DNA from: Onchidella celtica | Lineage: Eukaryota; Mollusca; Gastropoda; Systellommatophora; Onchidiidae | Direction of reading: 5' to 3' | Length of the DNA stretch: 64,000 nucleotides | NCBI GenBank assembly: GCA_963931925.1 | Contig: OZ007580.1 | Coordinates: 10,553,501-10,617,500, forward strand | Position numbers and translations under genes: made by a program | The notes under the pieces: model-generated | What the model saw: the letters and a program-made list of their open reading frames with translations, nothing else | Told to the model about the DNA's origin: nothing | Databases searched by the model: none | Shown here: positions 25,446 to 36,044 of the stretch, one piece after another | How positions within the stretch are numbered: the stretch's first letter is position 1 | How the letters are laid out: each line of letters begins with the position of its first letter

Positions 25446-25478
25446 TTCCTTCCTTCCTTCCTTCCTTCCTTCCTTCCT
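25446..25478. repeat. (TTCC)n microsatellite
   Basis: About eight TTCC units. Confidence 0.9.
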
Positions 25479-25569
25479 ACAGATTCCAAAATTTAGCAAT
25501 GAAAACAACACCAACACACAACACTGGCAAACATGATAAAACATTTGATAAATTATGTATTGTAGTGAT

Positions 25570-25665
25570 TCCCCCCCCCCCCTTCCCCCCTCCTCCACAC
25601 ACACATACTCCCCCACCCCTCCCACCTCCTCCTCCTCTCTCGCCCCTGGGCTCACAATCTCCCAA
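25570..25665. repeat. Polypyrimidine C-rich tract
   Basis: C runs and CCT/CCCT units over nearly 100 bp, followed by a G-rich patch near 25668. Confidence 0.7.
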
Positions 25666-26281
25666 AGGGAGGGGGAAATCTGATATTGTTTAGGAAATGC
25701 AGAACAATGGCTAGGATGACAGATTGAACGCTATCCGATATATGATCACCAGGACAAACAAGGCTGGCGATGCACTGACACGGTGGATTCAGTGCAAACT
25801 GCGATCGGCAATTATTATCAGGTTTTATGATAGCAATGGAGACATGGTGAAGATGAAAAAAAACAACAAAAAAAAACTATTACTGAAAAAAATGTGGTTA
25901 AGGTGGTGGTAGTTGTAGAGAACGAATCGGTGAAGAGAGACGAAGTAGAAGATCAAAACGATGACGATCGCAACGATAAGATGATGCTGTCGATGAAGAA
26001 ACAACAGAAAATTACTCCAAAAGTGGTGATGAGACAATCATAGAGAAATACTGCAGCGCTCATAAATAATAATAGTTATTGGCAGTAAGATAGACAAACT
26101 GAATCTCCTAACTTATATGGGAAATAGGACAAACATGGGAATATTCTCTTCTACTGCCAGCTATTTATTCTCGTCACATTTCTTCAAACATGGAACTTAA
26201 ATATAACTTTGTAAATACATGCAATCATGCATCATTCTTACGCCACTTCTAACTTTTAGCCATACCACAGAATGTTGCTCT

Positions 26282-26669
26282 AGGGAAACCTTGGTCTAGA
26301 GGCAAGATGCTCGCCTCTCGTGCCGAAGGTACCGGGTTCGATTCCCAGTCGGTGCAGGCATGTTGGAAATTTGGGGGGCAAATTCCTGTCCCTGATCCCA
26401 TGGTACCGGTACGTAGGGTCCAGCACCTTGTCTTCTCGGATAGGGGCCAAAAAACTCGGACGGCTCGAATGCACGTTGCGCACGTTAAAGATTCCTTGGC
26501 AGCTGGAACTCGAGAAGAGCAGGCCGAACAAGGCGCTGCCCGGGGAAACTTTAAAAACAACATCCCTGCCACAAAAACACACCAAAACATTAACAAGAAA
26601 AATAAAAACAATAAAAGTGAGGTGTAAATACCATGAGCAGCGAATCTCTTAGAATAAAGACCAAAAAAA
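26282..26669 (+). mobile_element. tRNA-derived SINE, copy 1 (with target-site duplication)
   Basis: The head has an A-box-like TGGTCTAGAGGCAAGATG and a perfect B box GGTTCGATTCC (26335-26345), the RNA polymerase III internal promoter of a tRNA-like 5' end. The middle holds the block GTTGCGCACGTTAAAGAT (26475-26492) and GCAGGCCGAACAAGGC. The tail is GTGAGGTGTAAAT...AATAAAGACC plus an A-run. GTTGCTCT flanks it on both sides (26274-26281 and 26670-26677), a likely target-site duplication. Copies 2 and 3 share all blocks in order. Open frames on either strand here are not genes. Confidence 0.88.
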
Positions 26670-26679
26670 GTTGCTCTGA

Positions 26680-27960
26680 CGAACAATTGAAAAGATAGAT
26701 TTATGAGATTTTTCTTCATCTATCGGAGACTCCATTTGACAAACATTTATAAAGATTGTCTCAAAAAAGTAAGTATACGATCCCCATCTTTGCAGGAAAG
26801 ACTGGTTTCACATAACTTTGCAAATAATCGATATCATTTTCTCAAAACGCGTACAATTGTCATTGTAATAAATTGTCCCCATACAATGACAAGGTTCTGT
26901 CTCCACGTTTTGGCTGAGCCGAGTTACACACTACACACTACTTCTACAGGCCCTCTGCATTATGTGTCAAAGTATCAAGCAGATTCGGTGTGTAATTTGT
27001 AAGTATTACTGAAAAGAAAAAAAAAGTCGTACCACTAAAAGCTGTGAGTACATGAAATTTCAATCACCAATTTCTCAAAAGTTGATTGAAGGGAGTTAGA
27101 AACTTGTCATTCACTTAGGGTCGAAATGTTATGACATTCGACATCCGTCGCTTAAACTGCAATGTCACTTAGTTCATTTTCACACAAAAAAAAAGAAGAA
27201 AAAAAGGGAAGAAACAGACCAGAAATATACAGCAGAATATCATAACAAAATCTGCCAAAAACTGCCGCTACACAGTGCTCAAAATAGAAACCAATGTGAT
27301 GCAAACCTAGAATGACAGAATATAATGGCATACTTGGTACGCATCATGCCATAGGACCCGGCAGTCCCCATAGGACAATATACAACACACAAACTACACC
27401 GATTCTATCTCACTACGATGTCTGATACATTTCTTCACCACGCCATCCACTACAATAACATTTATTATTCATTTATTTATCTGTGTATCCATCTACGTCA
27501 CGGAGATGATCCTGAACGCCGCTGACGACACAGTTTCGTACACAGAGACACGGATAGACGCACGAACTTGGCGCGCACGGTCTAAATCTTGATTTTGCCG
27601 AAGTGATATTTATTTTGGGTTTCACGGTCTGGATGAGGGCCCCAGAAATAAAGCAACAGTCCCCCCAAACCACACACACATACATTTTATGAACGGTATT
27701 TTCTTTCCACAAGTGTGGTTGTAAGTGAGAAGAGATTTCGTTTATTCCAAGTGACACTGTGGTAACCTGGCGTTGTATCCAGACTTGCTCCTAACCGCAA
27801 AAACACCTGTGCAGTTCACCTCTACATTGGCCACTTGAGGGAAAATTCGAGTTTTATGTCTGCCGTTGAAAGAAGTATAAAAATTAATAAATAACTAAAA
27901 TAGGAATCGCACGGCTATTAGCTCTGTAACATCAATATTAGAAACCAAATATTTTCATCA
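26680..27960. other. Non-coding stretch, no gene seen
   Basis: Unique AT-rich sequence with A-tracts. Short frames lack any recognisable domain. Confidence 0.4.
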
Positions 27961-27965
27961 TACTT

Positions 27966-28145
27966 AATAATAATAATAATAATAAATAGAATTTCTATAG
28001 CGCATTTCTAATAAAATTATTACTCAATGCGCTGTACATTGCATCAATGATTCATGCATACACTTTCCAAATCTCATACTACAACACGCACTCTCATTCA
28101 TACAAACTTTCAGCTTCACACACATAGACGCTCTTAGTCATATAA
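27966..28145 (-). repeat. Dispersed repeat with (TAA)n tail (inverted relative to 25.0 kb)
   Basis: Starts with a TAA run, then AATTTCTATAGCGCATTTCT and CAATGCGCTGTACA. Read on the minus strand its end matches the GCGCTATATAAATG...ATT end at 25070-25107. Confidence 0.45.
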
Positions 28146-28149
28146 ACAC

Positions 28150-29235
28150 TTAAATGTTTTCCAAAAAATATTCCCACGCCGATAAAATACTAAGATTTTA
28201 TTAGAATTAAACTTTTAAAAAAAAACCAGGAAATTCTTACTCGTTACAGGCACAGCCAACACAAACAGAATTTCACCCTTTCCAGCCGAACTTCGAACTC
28301 TTCTTTAAACCATACAGTTCAATGTAGGAATGAAATCTAAGTCTCTGTGTTCTACAGACAGTTTTGTCTTTTTTTCTTTTTTTTTCTTTCATGTTTCATT
28401 CAAAGACATACTACAGGCAGTAACATTTGGTTGTGTATGGGAGATTCTCGGATCAGTGTCAAGATTTCGTTTCAAAGATCAATGCGATTTGAGCCTGGTA
28501 AAAACAAAATAGAAAATTAGAAAAATAAAAAGAGCGTGGATGTTCGAAATGGAGAAATTTTTTTTCAGTTTTGTTTTGTTTTGTATAGACCGAAATCTAA
28601 TTCTGATTTGGAAAAAAACCATCATGAGCCCAGAAAAAAATTGTCTGCCACTAAAGTTATCTCCACTTTAATTCCATTCTCCATCTCTCCAATTTTTTTG
28701 TTATAAATTCGGGCGATCACACTGCACTCATTGTTTCAAATCCAGCAGTTAACTGTCCTCGATAATATTCCATACTAATTTTTTGAAAACGTTAATGAAA
28801 ACTTTCAGCAAAAAAGGAAAAAGTACACTATTACACAAAAAATAATGATATTAAATAAATAATTTTGCTGTTCAATTAAAAACTAAGAAGTCATTTCATC
28901 ACAAGAATGTGATTTTGAGGAATTTGCAAGTAAAATTGATGTAAATTTACATTTCTAATTCTATATCATTACCACACTGAAGAAAGCCATTACATTATGA
29001 TATCAAAGAAAAGATGAGTATAAACTGATCTGAATGCTTGGGATTTCTGTTGTGGTTTTTAGATTTAATAGAAGTTCTGAAGCATATTGGAAATGCAAAT
29101 AATTGTTTTGCTTTATGATTTCAAGGCCATTTTATTCATTTATAAATTTGCTGACCACTCCTCCATAATTTTCTTTACAGTGAATAAAAAACACATCATT
29201 ACTTGGGTGGTAATAGTAAACGGATGCAATCTCTT
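28150..29235. other. Non-coding stretch, no gene seen
   Basis: Very AT-rich unique sequence with T-tracts. No convincing frame. Confidence 0.4.
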
Positions 29236-29251
29236 CTGTATGAATGACGTT

Positions 29252-29475
29252 TGCTTCACAAAATTACTTGTTTCGCTAACCTGTGACAATGATAATTTTA
29301 CTTTAAAAATTACTTGTTTCATTGACCTGTGATAAAGGCAATTTTATTTCACAACATTGCTTGTTTCACTGTGAACTGTGTGAATGACAATTTTTAATTT
29401 ACAAAAATTACTTGCTTTACTGAACAGTCTGAATGACAATTTTATTTCACAAAATTACTCGTTTCACTGATAAAA
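29252..29475. repeat. Degenerate minisatellite (about 48-62 bp period)
   Basis: Four to five imperfect units contain (A)AAATTACTTGTTTCACTGA and TGAATGACAATTTTA with indels between them. They are old and diverged. Confidence 0.6.
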
Positions 29476-29751
29476 TCTGTTAAATTTACGCTGACCGCCG
29501 TGAAGACGATAGGGAATTCATCTCTTATTCACAAAGGTGTACAAAATGTATGTGTGTTCAAATACAGTGGTACATATTTTTTATCATTAACAATGATAGA
29601 AGCAGTAATGTGTTATTGTAGTAATGAGAAGCGATATTCGCAGTGGTTGTGCTGTTACAGGTAGTAGTTATCTTGTTTTTTTTCTACGACCATCTCTCTC
29701 ACTCTTTCTCTTCAAATCGTGCACATCAGTACAAACGCCCATGTTGTATTT

Positions 29752-30305
29752 CCAAAGAAAGAAAGAAACAAACAAGCAAAAGTGTTCCATAGCAAAGAAA
29801 TTAAAGTGAAAGAAAGAAAAAAACAAACAAGCAAAAGTTTTTCCATAGCAAAGAAATTAAAGTGAAAGAAAGAAAGAAACAAACAAGCAAAAGTGTTCCA
29901 TAGCAAAGAAATTAAAGTGAAAGAAAGAAAGAAACAAACAAGCAAAAGTTTTTCCATAGCAAAGAAATTAAAGTGAAAGAAAGAAAAAAACAAACAAGCA
30001 AAAGTTTTTCCATAGCAAAGAAATTAAAGTGAAAGAAAGAAAGAAACAAACAAGCAAAAGTGTTCCATAGCAAAGAAATTAAGGTGAAAGAAAGAAACAA
30101 ACAAACAAGCAAAAGTGTTCCATAGCAAAGAAATTAAAGTGAAAGAAAGAAACAAACAAACAGGCAAAAGTGTTCCATAGCAAAGAAATTAAGATGAAAG
30201 AAAGAAAGAAACAAACAAGCAAAAGTGTTCCATAGCAAAGAAATTAAAGTGAAAGAAAGAAAGAAACAAACAAGCAAAAGTGTTCCATAGCAAAAGAAAT
30301 TAACG
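29752..30305. repeat. 55/56-bp minisatellite, about 10 copies
   Basis: The anchor TTCCATAGCAAAGAAATTAA recurs every 55 or 56 bases from about 29785 to 30285. Each unit also has a GAAA-type microsatellite arm, an AAACAAACAAGCAAAAG segment and either GTGTTCC or GTTTTTCC. The two variants (one base longer in the TTTTT type) alternate in the first half. Reverse frames (LLVCFFLSFTL repeats) are artefacts. Confidence 0.95.
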
Positions 30306-30309
30306 TGAA

Positions 30310-31225
30310 TTGAGGAATCCCTAAAGGCGCGGCATTTTCGTGGAATTTCTCCTATGGCCTACAATATTGCCATGCATCATACGCTTCTGGTTAATAATCT
30401 ATTCTGTTATTTCGCATAATTATATTCTAATATCTAGGTCTTGTCAATAAAGATGGAACGTGATAAATAGAGCTGGCGCGCGGGTGAATGTAAACTACAG
30501 TGTGTCTGAACCAGTGTTGTAACCAATGAACAGAGGTACCTGGTTATGCAACAGACTGTTTAGAAAATGACTTTCTCTGTCGTAGCGTGCAAAGGTCGGA
30601 AAACGAATAATTGGCTGTAGCACATTGCTGTTTAGCATAGCCACTCGCCGTGTGATATCGAGTTCATGGCAAAATCAATGGGGGAAATGCTAATGCACGC
30701 GTTGCGTGTCTACACAAAGTCATGGCACGGCGCTACTCATCCCGTAAGTACCCAATTTTATTTAACTCTTGACTCACCGGTACAAAATAGCTTAATGGGT
30801 TACACTGCGATAAAATCACCCAAATTGAAGTGAACGTATTGCATTAAATTTTGCATAAATACATAATCGCTCATGCAAAACTGATATTCTTTTTCATTTT
30901 TTTTTCTTAATTTTCGAACCTGTCATCAGCTGCCTGATACATGTGTGACTATTAATTTAACGGTCCAAAAGTGCCAGTGAATTAGAGTTATCCTCGCCTC
31001 AGTTCTGCTTCATTCTAGCTCCACAAAGGCGTGTCTGAGAAAATCGCCTTGTGCTGGTTTGTAGTTAAACAAAATAGAGTGACAAAACAACCTTTGAACA
31101 TTATAAAATCCAATATCAGAGGTGAATTCTGGTATCTGCATGATTTTTATAGGAATGATAGACTGAATCATGTTATGACCGTATCATGACTTTGTCTCAG
31201 TTTTTGTTTAGTAAAAAGATAAAAT
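30310..31225. other. Non-coding stretch, no gene seen
   Basis: Unique sequence with a few GC-richer patches (30470-30490). No domain or splice pair stands out. Confidence 0.4.
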
Positions 31226-31229
31226 TCTC

Positions 31230-31550
31230 CAAACTGAAATGAGCAAACAAACAGCACTTGCGGACGTAGGAAAATTCATGCTACAACAAAAGTGGAATTG
31301 GGCTGGACATGTGGGAAGGAGGAATGACAGTAGGTGGACAAAACGCTGCACTGAATGGCAGCCAAGGACAGGAAGAAGAACAAGAGGACGACCAGGAAGA
31401 TGATGGCAAAACGACATAAAACAGAGAGGAGGAACATCGTGGATGAGAAAAATATCAGACAGAAATGAATGGAAATCATTATCGGAGGGCGCTACATCCT
31501 GCAGTGGATGGACAACGCCTAGGTGAAAGGTGAAAGGTGAAATGTGAACA
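31230..31550 (+). pseudogene. RTE-like LINE reverse transcriptase, C-terminal remnant
   Basis: The frame from 31239 carries the end-of-protein signature of RTE-type retrotransposon polyproteins: KWNWAGHVGRR (WAGHV at 31299-31313), RWTKR, EWQPRTGRR, RGRPGR, an NDI block, TSWMR and SDRNEWKSL. An in-frame TGA (31401-31403) replaces an expected Arg before W, fitting CGA-to-TGA decay. Near 31490 the frame shifts, after which RYILQWMDNA ends at TAG (31520-31522). The short repeat GGTGAAA follows the stop, the kind of simple-repeat 3' end RTE elements have. The rest of the element is absent, so this is a 5'-truncated, dead copy. The full clade assignment rests on motif memory. Confidence 0.8.
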
Positions 31551-31679
31551 AAAAAGTGGAGATAGAATAAAACGGTACTGGGGCAACCTTTTGTAGTTAC
31601 CGTTACGACCCAGCCTGAAAATGTTAGACCAGTTAGATGCTCTATCCTGCATACACCTGTCATTCTTTACTGAGGTGAA

Positions 31680-32245
31680 AGTCGTAATACTGACACACGG
31701 CGTTGTTTTTAAAACCTTTCCTAGGACTGAGGATCTAAGGTTATGATTAGGTGTAGGTTAAGTTCTCGGTTACAGAGTGTCGAAACTTAACGTCCCCCCC
31801 CCCCCTCCCGTACTGACATCGACGCTCTGTTTTTACAACAATTTAGGGGTGGGAATGGTTAAGGTTAGGATCACATTTAGTTTTCGATAACAGAGCAGGG
31901 GAAAATTAGACTGATGGCGCACTGAGTTGAGTCTGCTTGTGTCTCGGTGTTAAGGTGAGATTATGGACGATCAGTGGAGCTAAACGGGGCCTCACGCACA
32001 GGCCAGACCGAAAGCAATTCTGTCTCGCAACTTCGGGCATCGCAAAACTGTCTTGAGTATGCTGGCGGAAAGACAGACTTCGCGCATGGAGACAAGACAG
32101 TCGCAGAACCGACTCGACTCACCGCTCCACCAGCATTATGGTCCCCGTCCTGACACTAGCGCTGTGTTTATCAAAAATTAATTTTAGGTTTGGGGATCAG
32201 GGTTAGGATAAGGGATACGTTAGGGTTTCCTTAAACAGAACATTG
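31680..32245 (+). repeat. Dispersed repeat family Y, copy 1, with flanking GGTTAGG-type repeats
   Basis: The centre (about 31913-32125: GCGCACTGAGTTGAGTCTG, TGTCTCGGTGTTAAGGTGAG, AACTTCGGGC, AAGACAG) is shared with 62280-62470. On both sides lie similar segments (CCGTACTGACATCGACGCTC... GGTTAAGGTTAGG at 31808-31870, and CCGTCCTGACACTAGCGCTG... GGGTTAGG at 32148-32210). This is a direct-repeat arrangement around the centre. A poly-C run sits at 31796-31805. Confidence 0.5.
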
Positions 32246-32249
32246 AAAA

Positions 32250-32583
32250 CGTTTTAATATCTTGGTTAATTTTTTTTTTTTTAATCTTAAAAAAGGCGTT
32301 AAACGCCTTTGCTTCGTGTCCCTGGCCAGGTTAATTTGCTAAATTTGAATGGCATCCGGCCGGAATAAGGGTTAAAAAATGATTTAGCATGTAGCTTAAT
32401 GTTATAAAGAAGGAACGTGTTATTGCTCGGTTTTCAACTTCTGCAATGTTTTGGTTACAACTTTACGTGAAGAGAGAAAAGCAAATCATTTCTTCTCTTC
32501 GGCTTATCTACTCAATTTCACCTAAGAGTGATAAAACTTGATAACTGAATCTCTCTCTCTCTCTCTCTCACTTTCTCTTTCTC

Positions 32584-32621
<38 letters not shown>

Positions 32622-33080
32622 ACACACATATAGACACAAAATACATACACACACATACACATCATCCACGGAACAATTCTCGTTATCAGAGTCTGATGTA
32701 TGGAACATCGTTATGGCCACTTTTTTCCGTTGCTGTTCACGAACCCGCACGCACCGAAAGTTATCAAACATACTGTACAGAAAAGGCCGCTTTGTAATGG
32801 TAATGTGACACTTGTATGCAGCAGGAGAAACAGCACAACAACGAGACGGTCCGCAGAGTATTGCTTGCCATTTCTATGGAAGATCAAAAGATATGAAATA
32901 GAAAAATATCTACTGTAACATCCAGGACATTAATTTTGTTGTTATGGAAGGTAAAACTCGAAGAAAACGGGTCGGGCTGTCGTACTTTTTCTTTTTCTTC
33001 CCCTAAGCGCCGTATATTGCCAGTTTCTGATTCTCAGAATATGACCACAATAAGAATAAATCCTGCAAGGCTTTCACAAT
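32250..33080. other. Non-coding stretch with CT/GTCT microsatellite
   Basis: A hairpin AAGGCGTTAAACGCCTT (32295-32311), a (CT)n(GTCT)n array (32551-32622) with CA run, and unique sequence. No gene. Confidence 0.5.
32551..32622. repeat. Compound (TC)n(GTCT)n(TC)n microsatellite
   Basis: TC run, then GTCT units, then TC and CA runs. Confidence 0.85.
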
Positions 33081-33103
33081 AGTTAAACATTACAACAAAC
33101 ATT

Positions 33104-33495
33104 GGGTGACTGATCTAGAGGTAAGGTGCTCGCCTCTCATACCGAAGGTACCGGGTTCGATCCCCGGTCGGTGAAAGCATAGTGGAATTTTTTGGGGAAA
33201 AAAAAAATTCTGTTCCTGATCATATGGTCGGTAGGATCGAGCACCTAGGCTTCTCGGGTAAGAATAAAAAACTCGCAAGGCCTGTGTGCATGTTGAGCAC
33301 GTTAAAGATACCTTAGCAGTTGAAAAGTAGAAAGGAGCAGGCCGAACAAGGCCGTTGGCGTGGGAAAATTAATAAAACGTAATTCCTACCACAAAAACAC
33401 GCAGAAACAAGAGCACGAAAAATGCAAACAAGAGAAGTGAGGTGTAAATGCCTAAGGCAGCGGAACCTCCTAAAATACGGACCTAAACACAAACG
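33104..33495 (+). mobile_element. tRNA-derived SINE, copy 2 (18-bp target-site duplication)
   Basis: Same block order as copy 1: A-box-like CTAGAGGTAAGGTGCTCGCC, B box GGTTCGATCCC (33154-33164), the block GAGCACGTTAAAGATACC, GCAGGCCGAACAAGGCC, and tail GTGAGGTGTAAATGCC... AGCGGAACCTCC. It is flanked by AACATTACAACAAACATT (33086-33103) and AACATTGCAACAAACATT (33496-33513), identical but for one base. That fixes both ends of the element at 392 bp. Confidence 0.92.
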
Positions 33496-33514
33496 AACAT
33501 TGCAACAAACATTT

Positions 33515-36015
33515 CAATTGTCGTGGGCCATTGCAAGTTGCAAGCAATGCATCTCTCGTATCACGGTTGTTTTCACTAGTTATGTCCGTTAGTTCGACGA
33601 TTGCCAAACTTTATGAGATCCAGATATATATTTTCATTTCTAGAACAGAAGTGTATAGATCTAAAGTGATTAACGTTTATGAAGCACATTTTTAACGTCA
33701 TTTCCAAAACTGAACCAGCCAGCGACAGGGTAAATGAGCAGAGGTATCAATAAACAGGTGAAGAAATAAGTAAAAGAAATAAGTAAACAAATAAATATGC
33801 AAATCAATAAATAATCTTCTTCATTATCTATTAATATTTTCTCCACTTCTTCCTCTTTCTATTTTCAGTAATTTTTAGATGCTTGTATCCAGATTAATGG
33901 GATTGGTCCAGATTTTATTACCTGCACGCATTACTGGTGCGGATGCTGATTTGTTGTGGCGTATTTCTCTCCGTATACATAATATATATAATACATTTTT
34001 TTTTTTCATTGCATGCAAAGCAACGCGATCTGATGTCGATTAACTACACTCTTGTCATATATATATTATATACTTCATTCGAATAATTCCATGAATTCCA
34101 AATCTGTACAGCTTTAAAAAAGTGGGAAATCGAAGAAAACAATTTAAAAGCAGAAAAAAATTAATAAAGAAACAACAACAACATTGGAAAGCCCTCGAGG
34201 CTAGAATTATATTGTTATTTATAACAAAGGAAAAATATACATTATACTGTTTCTTTCTCTTTCTTACAGCTCTTCAATCACTGGTAAGGAAATCTGCTCA
34301 TTTTCTTTATTTATCCAACACAAATATGAGAGTTGGTAATATTTTCTGTTGCGCATCTTGAACATTTCTTTCTGACAAAGTCACGCATTTACAGTTGAAA
34401 TAAATCGAAAATTCTTTGTTCTGACTTGCAAATATTTTAACCTTCTTCTAATGCTTGTTTTGAAAAGCATGTTCTGTTCTTCTCCAGTCGGGACTATAAA
34501 ATAAAGTCAGCGAAATATAACGGTAAGAACAACAATGTAATTCAAATCTACAAAGGAGTGAATCAAAGAAAGAATGAACGAACGAGGGAAAGACAGAAAG
34601 AAAGAAAGAAAACAGCCCCTCCAGCTCATATTTTTGTGTTTGTTTGTTGATAATTGGCGAGACTTTACAACAGGTAATGTTTCCCAGTTTGCACCTGGTA
34701 ATCTCCTGCACACTTTGGCACTAAAGTGAGGGGTTAACCTGGAGCTGTTGAGACCTGAGTAATTAATTAACCCTGCACGGCTCATCCTTGAAGATGCTGT
34801 TGATAGAGAGCACCCCATCATGCCAGGGGTCGGGAAATGAACGGCAGGCACTTTTCTGATTGGTCAACTTCATTATCAGGAACAGTCCATTTAAAGACAA
34901 TACGTTTAAAAAAAAACTGGGTGCATTATCAGTGCTTCAAAGGATACGAAACAGATTTTTTTTTTAAAATTGTAATATCTAAATTATTTCTTTTTGAATG
35001 GGTAACAGAGACGAAGAGACAGTGATGTACCTTAATCTATTCGTCCGTAACATTCTCTTAGTATCTCAGAAACTGACTACGACAGTTTAGCTGTTGACAA
35101 ACGTTTACAAGCAGTGTCATACAAACATTTCGTTCACTGTCAATCTTCGTAAATTCTACGAAAAGTTCCACAATAATTGGTCCCTTTCCTCTATTTCTTC
35201 TTTGTACCAAGAATATTCTAACACAATCACCGCAGCCCCAGTTCTTGTTTGTTGTGTTTCCATTTTCTGAAAAAACTGGATATCTTTTAGAGTATAACAA
35301 AATGCACACTTTGACACTTGCTTAAAATACGTTATGGCACTTATCAAGCTGCGTCACCGTTCCGATTTATTTCCAACTCCTTATCATAATGATACAACAG
35401 TCGCAAACGTCGAGTTTCTCAGTTGTTGAAAGCGTGGAGTTGGATGAAACAAGAACTAAGGTCGTGTTAGGTCTAGATATCTTCTGTTTTGTCAGTCAGT
35501 CTAGTTTTACATTGTTGTGACCAGAATCATTATAATATTGAAACGATTATAATAATATTATGGAGTTTATCCCCGCGTTTCTTGCCGATTACTTGTATTG
35601 GTTTCATGATCAGTAACAGCTGTCCTTTTTTAATGATTTAAGTGGTAATTCCATGAATAATACCTTTGAAGACTTTGGATATGTTATATACTTGTTTTGC
35701 TCGAGAGGCATTATGCAAAAATTGACATTCTACGTTCACATAAATTTGAATCTGACATTGAGTAAAATCTCTCCGTCTTTACCCCCCCCCCCCTTCCTTG
35801 TCTCCTCACCCCTTCTCCATTTCTTTCCCGATAATTGTAACGTATGATCTGAAATGTGTCTCTCGCCGTTGTGAAATGCAAATATACAGTAGCGTCTCAT
35901 AATGCTCGAACAGAAAGGTGAAAACAACAACAACAACAACAACAACACAACAAACTGCTTAGGGCATCAGAAATCTCATACACCTCTAAGCAATCCCTGG
36001 CGATGATCATTCTGA
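33515..36015. other. Non-coding stretch, no gene seen
   Basis: AT-rich unique sequence, a poly-C run near 35780-35790 and a (CAA)n at 35925-35945. A 114-codon minus-strand frame at 34507-34851 includes the least AT-rich part (34640-34850) but has no motif I recognise. Confidence 0.4.
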
Positions 36016-36019
36016 ACAC

Positions 36020-36040
36020 GTCACTTACCAGGTAAGTGAC
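36020..36040. other. Perfect palindrome carrying donor-like motifs on both strands
   Basis: GTCACTTACC-A-GGTAAGTGAC, 10-bp arms with a one-base centre. Each strand reads GGTAAGTGAC. It could be chance or a palindromic protein-binding site. Confidence 0.45.
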
Positions 36041-36044
36041 CTGT

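Noticed and set aside
26282..26350. Functional tRNA gene
   Set aside because: A and B boxes are present, but the head continues into a SINE body and I could not fold a complete cloverleaf with a CCA-ready acceptor stem.
26249..26719. 156-codon minus-strand frame and overlapping plus-strand frames around 26.3-26.65 kb (also 33090-33278, 49676-49937)
   Set aside because: They are translations of SINE copies. The same sequence recurs three times with pol III boxes and target duplications.
29752..30305. CRISPR array
   Set aside because: The whole unit repeats and there are no unique spacers. It is a eukaryotic minisatellite.
31208..31663. 151-codon minus-strand frame
   Set aside because: Antisense of the RTE-like remnant, whose coding signature is on the plus strand.
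34507..34851. 114-codon minus-strand frame
   Set aside because: Half is low-complexity FFLSFFLSFP sequence from a GAAA run. The rest has no recognised homology.
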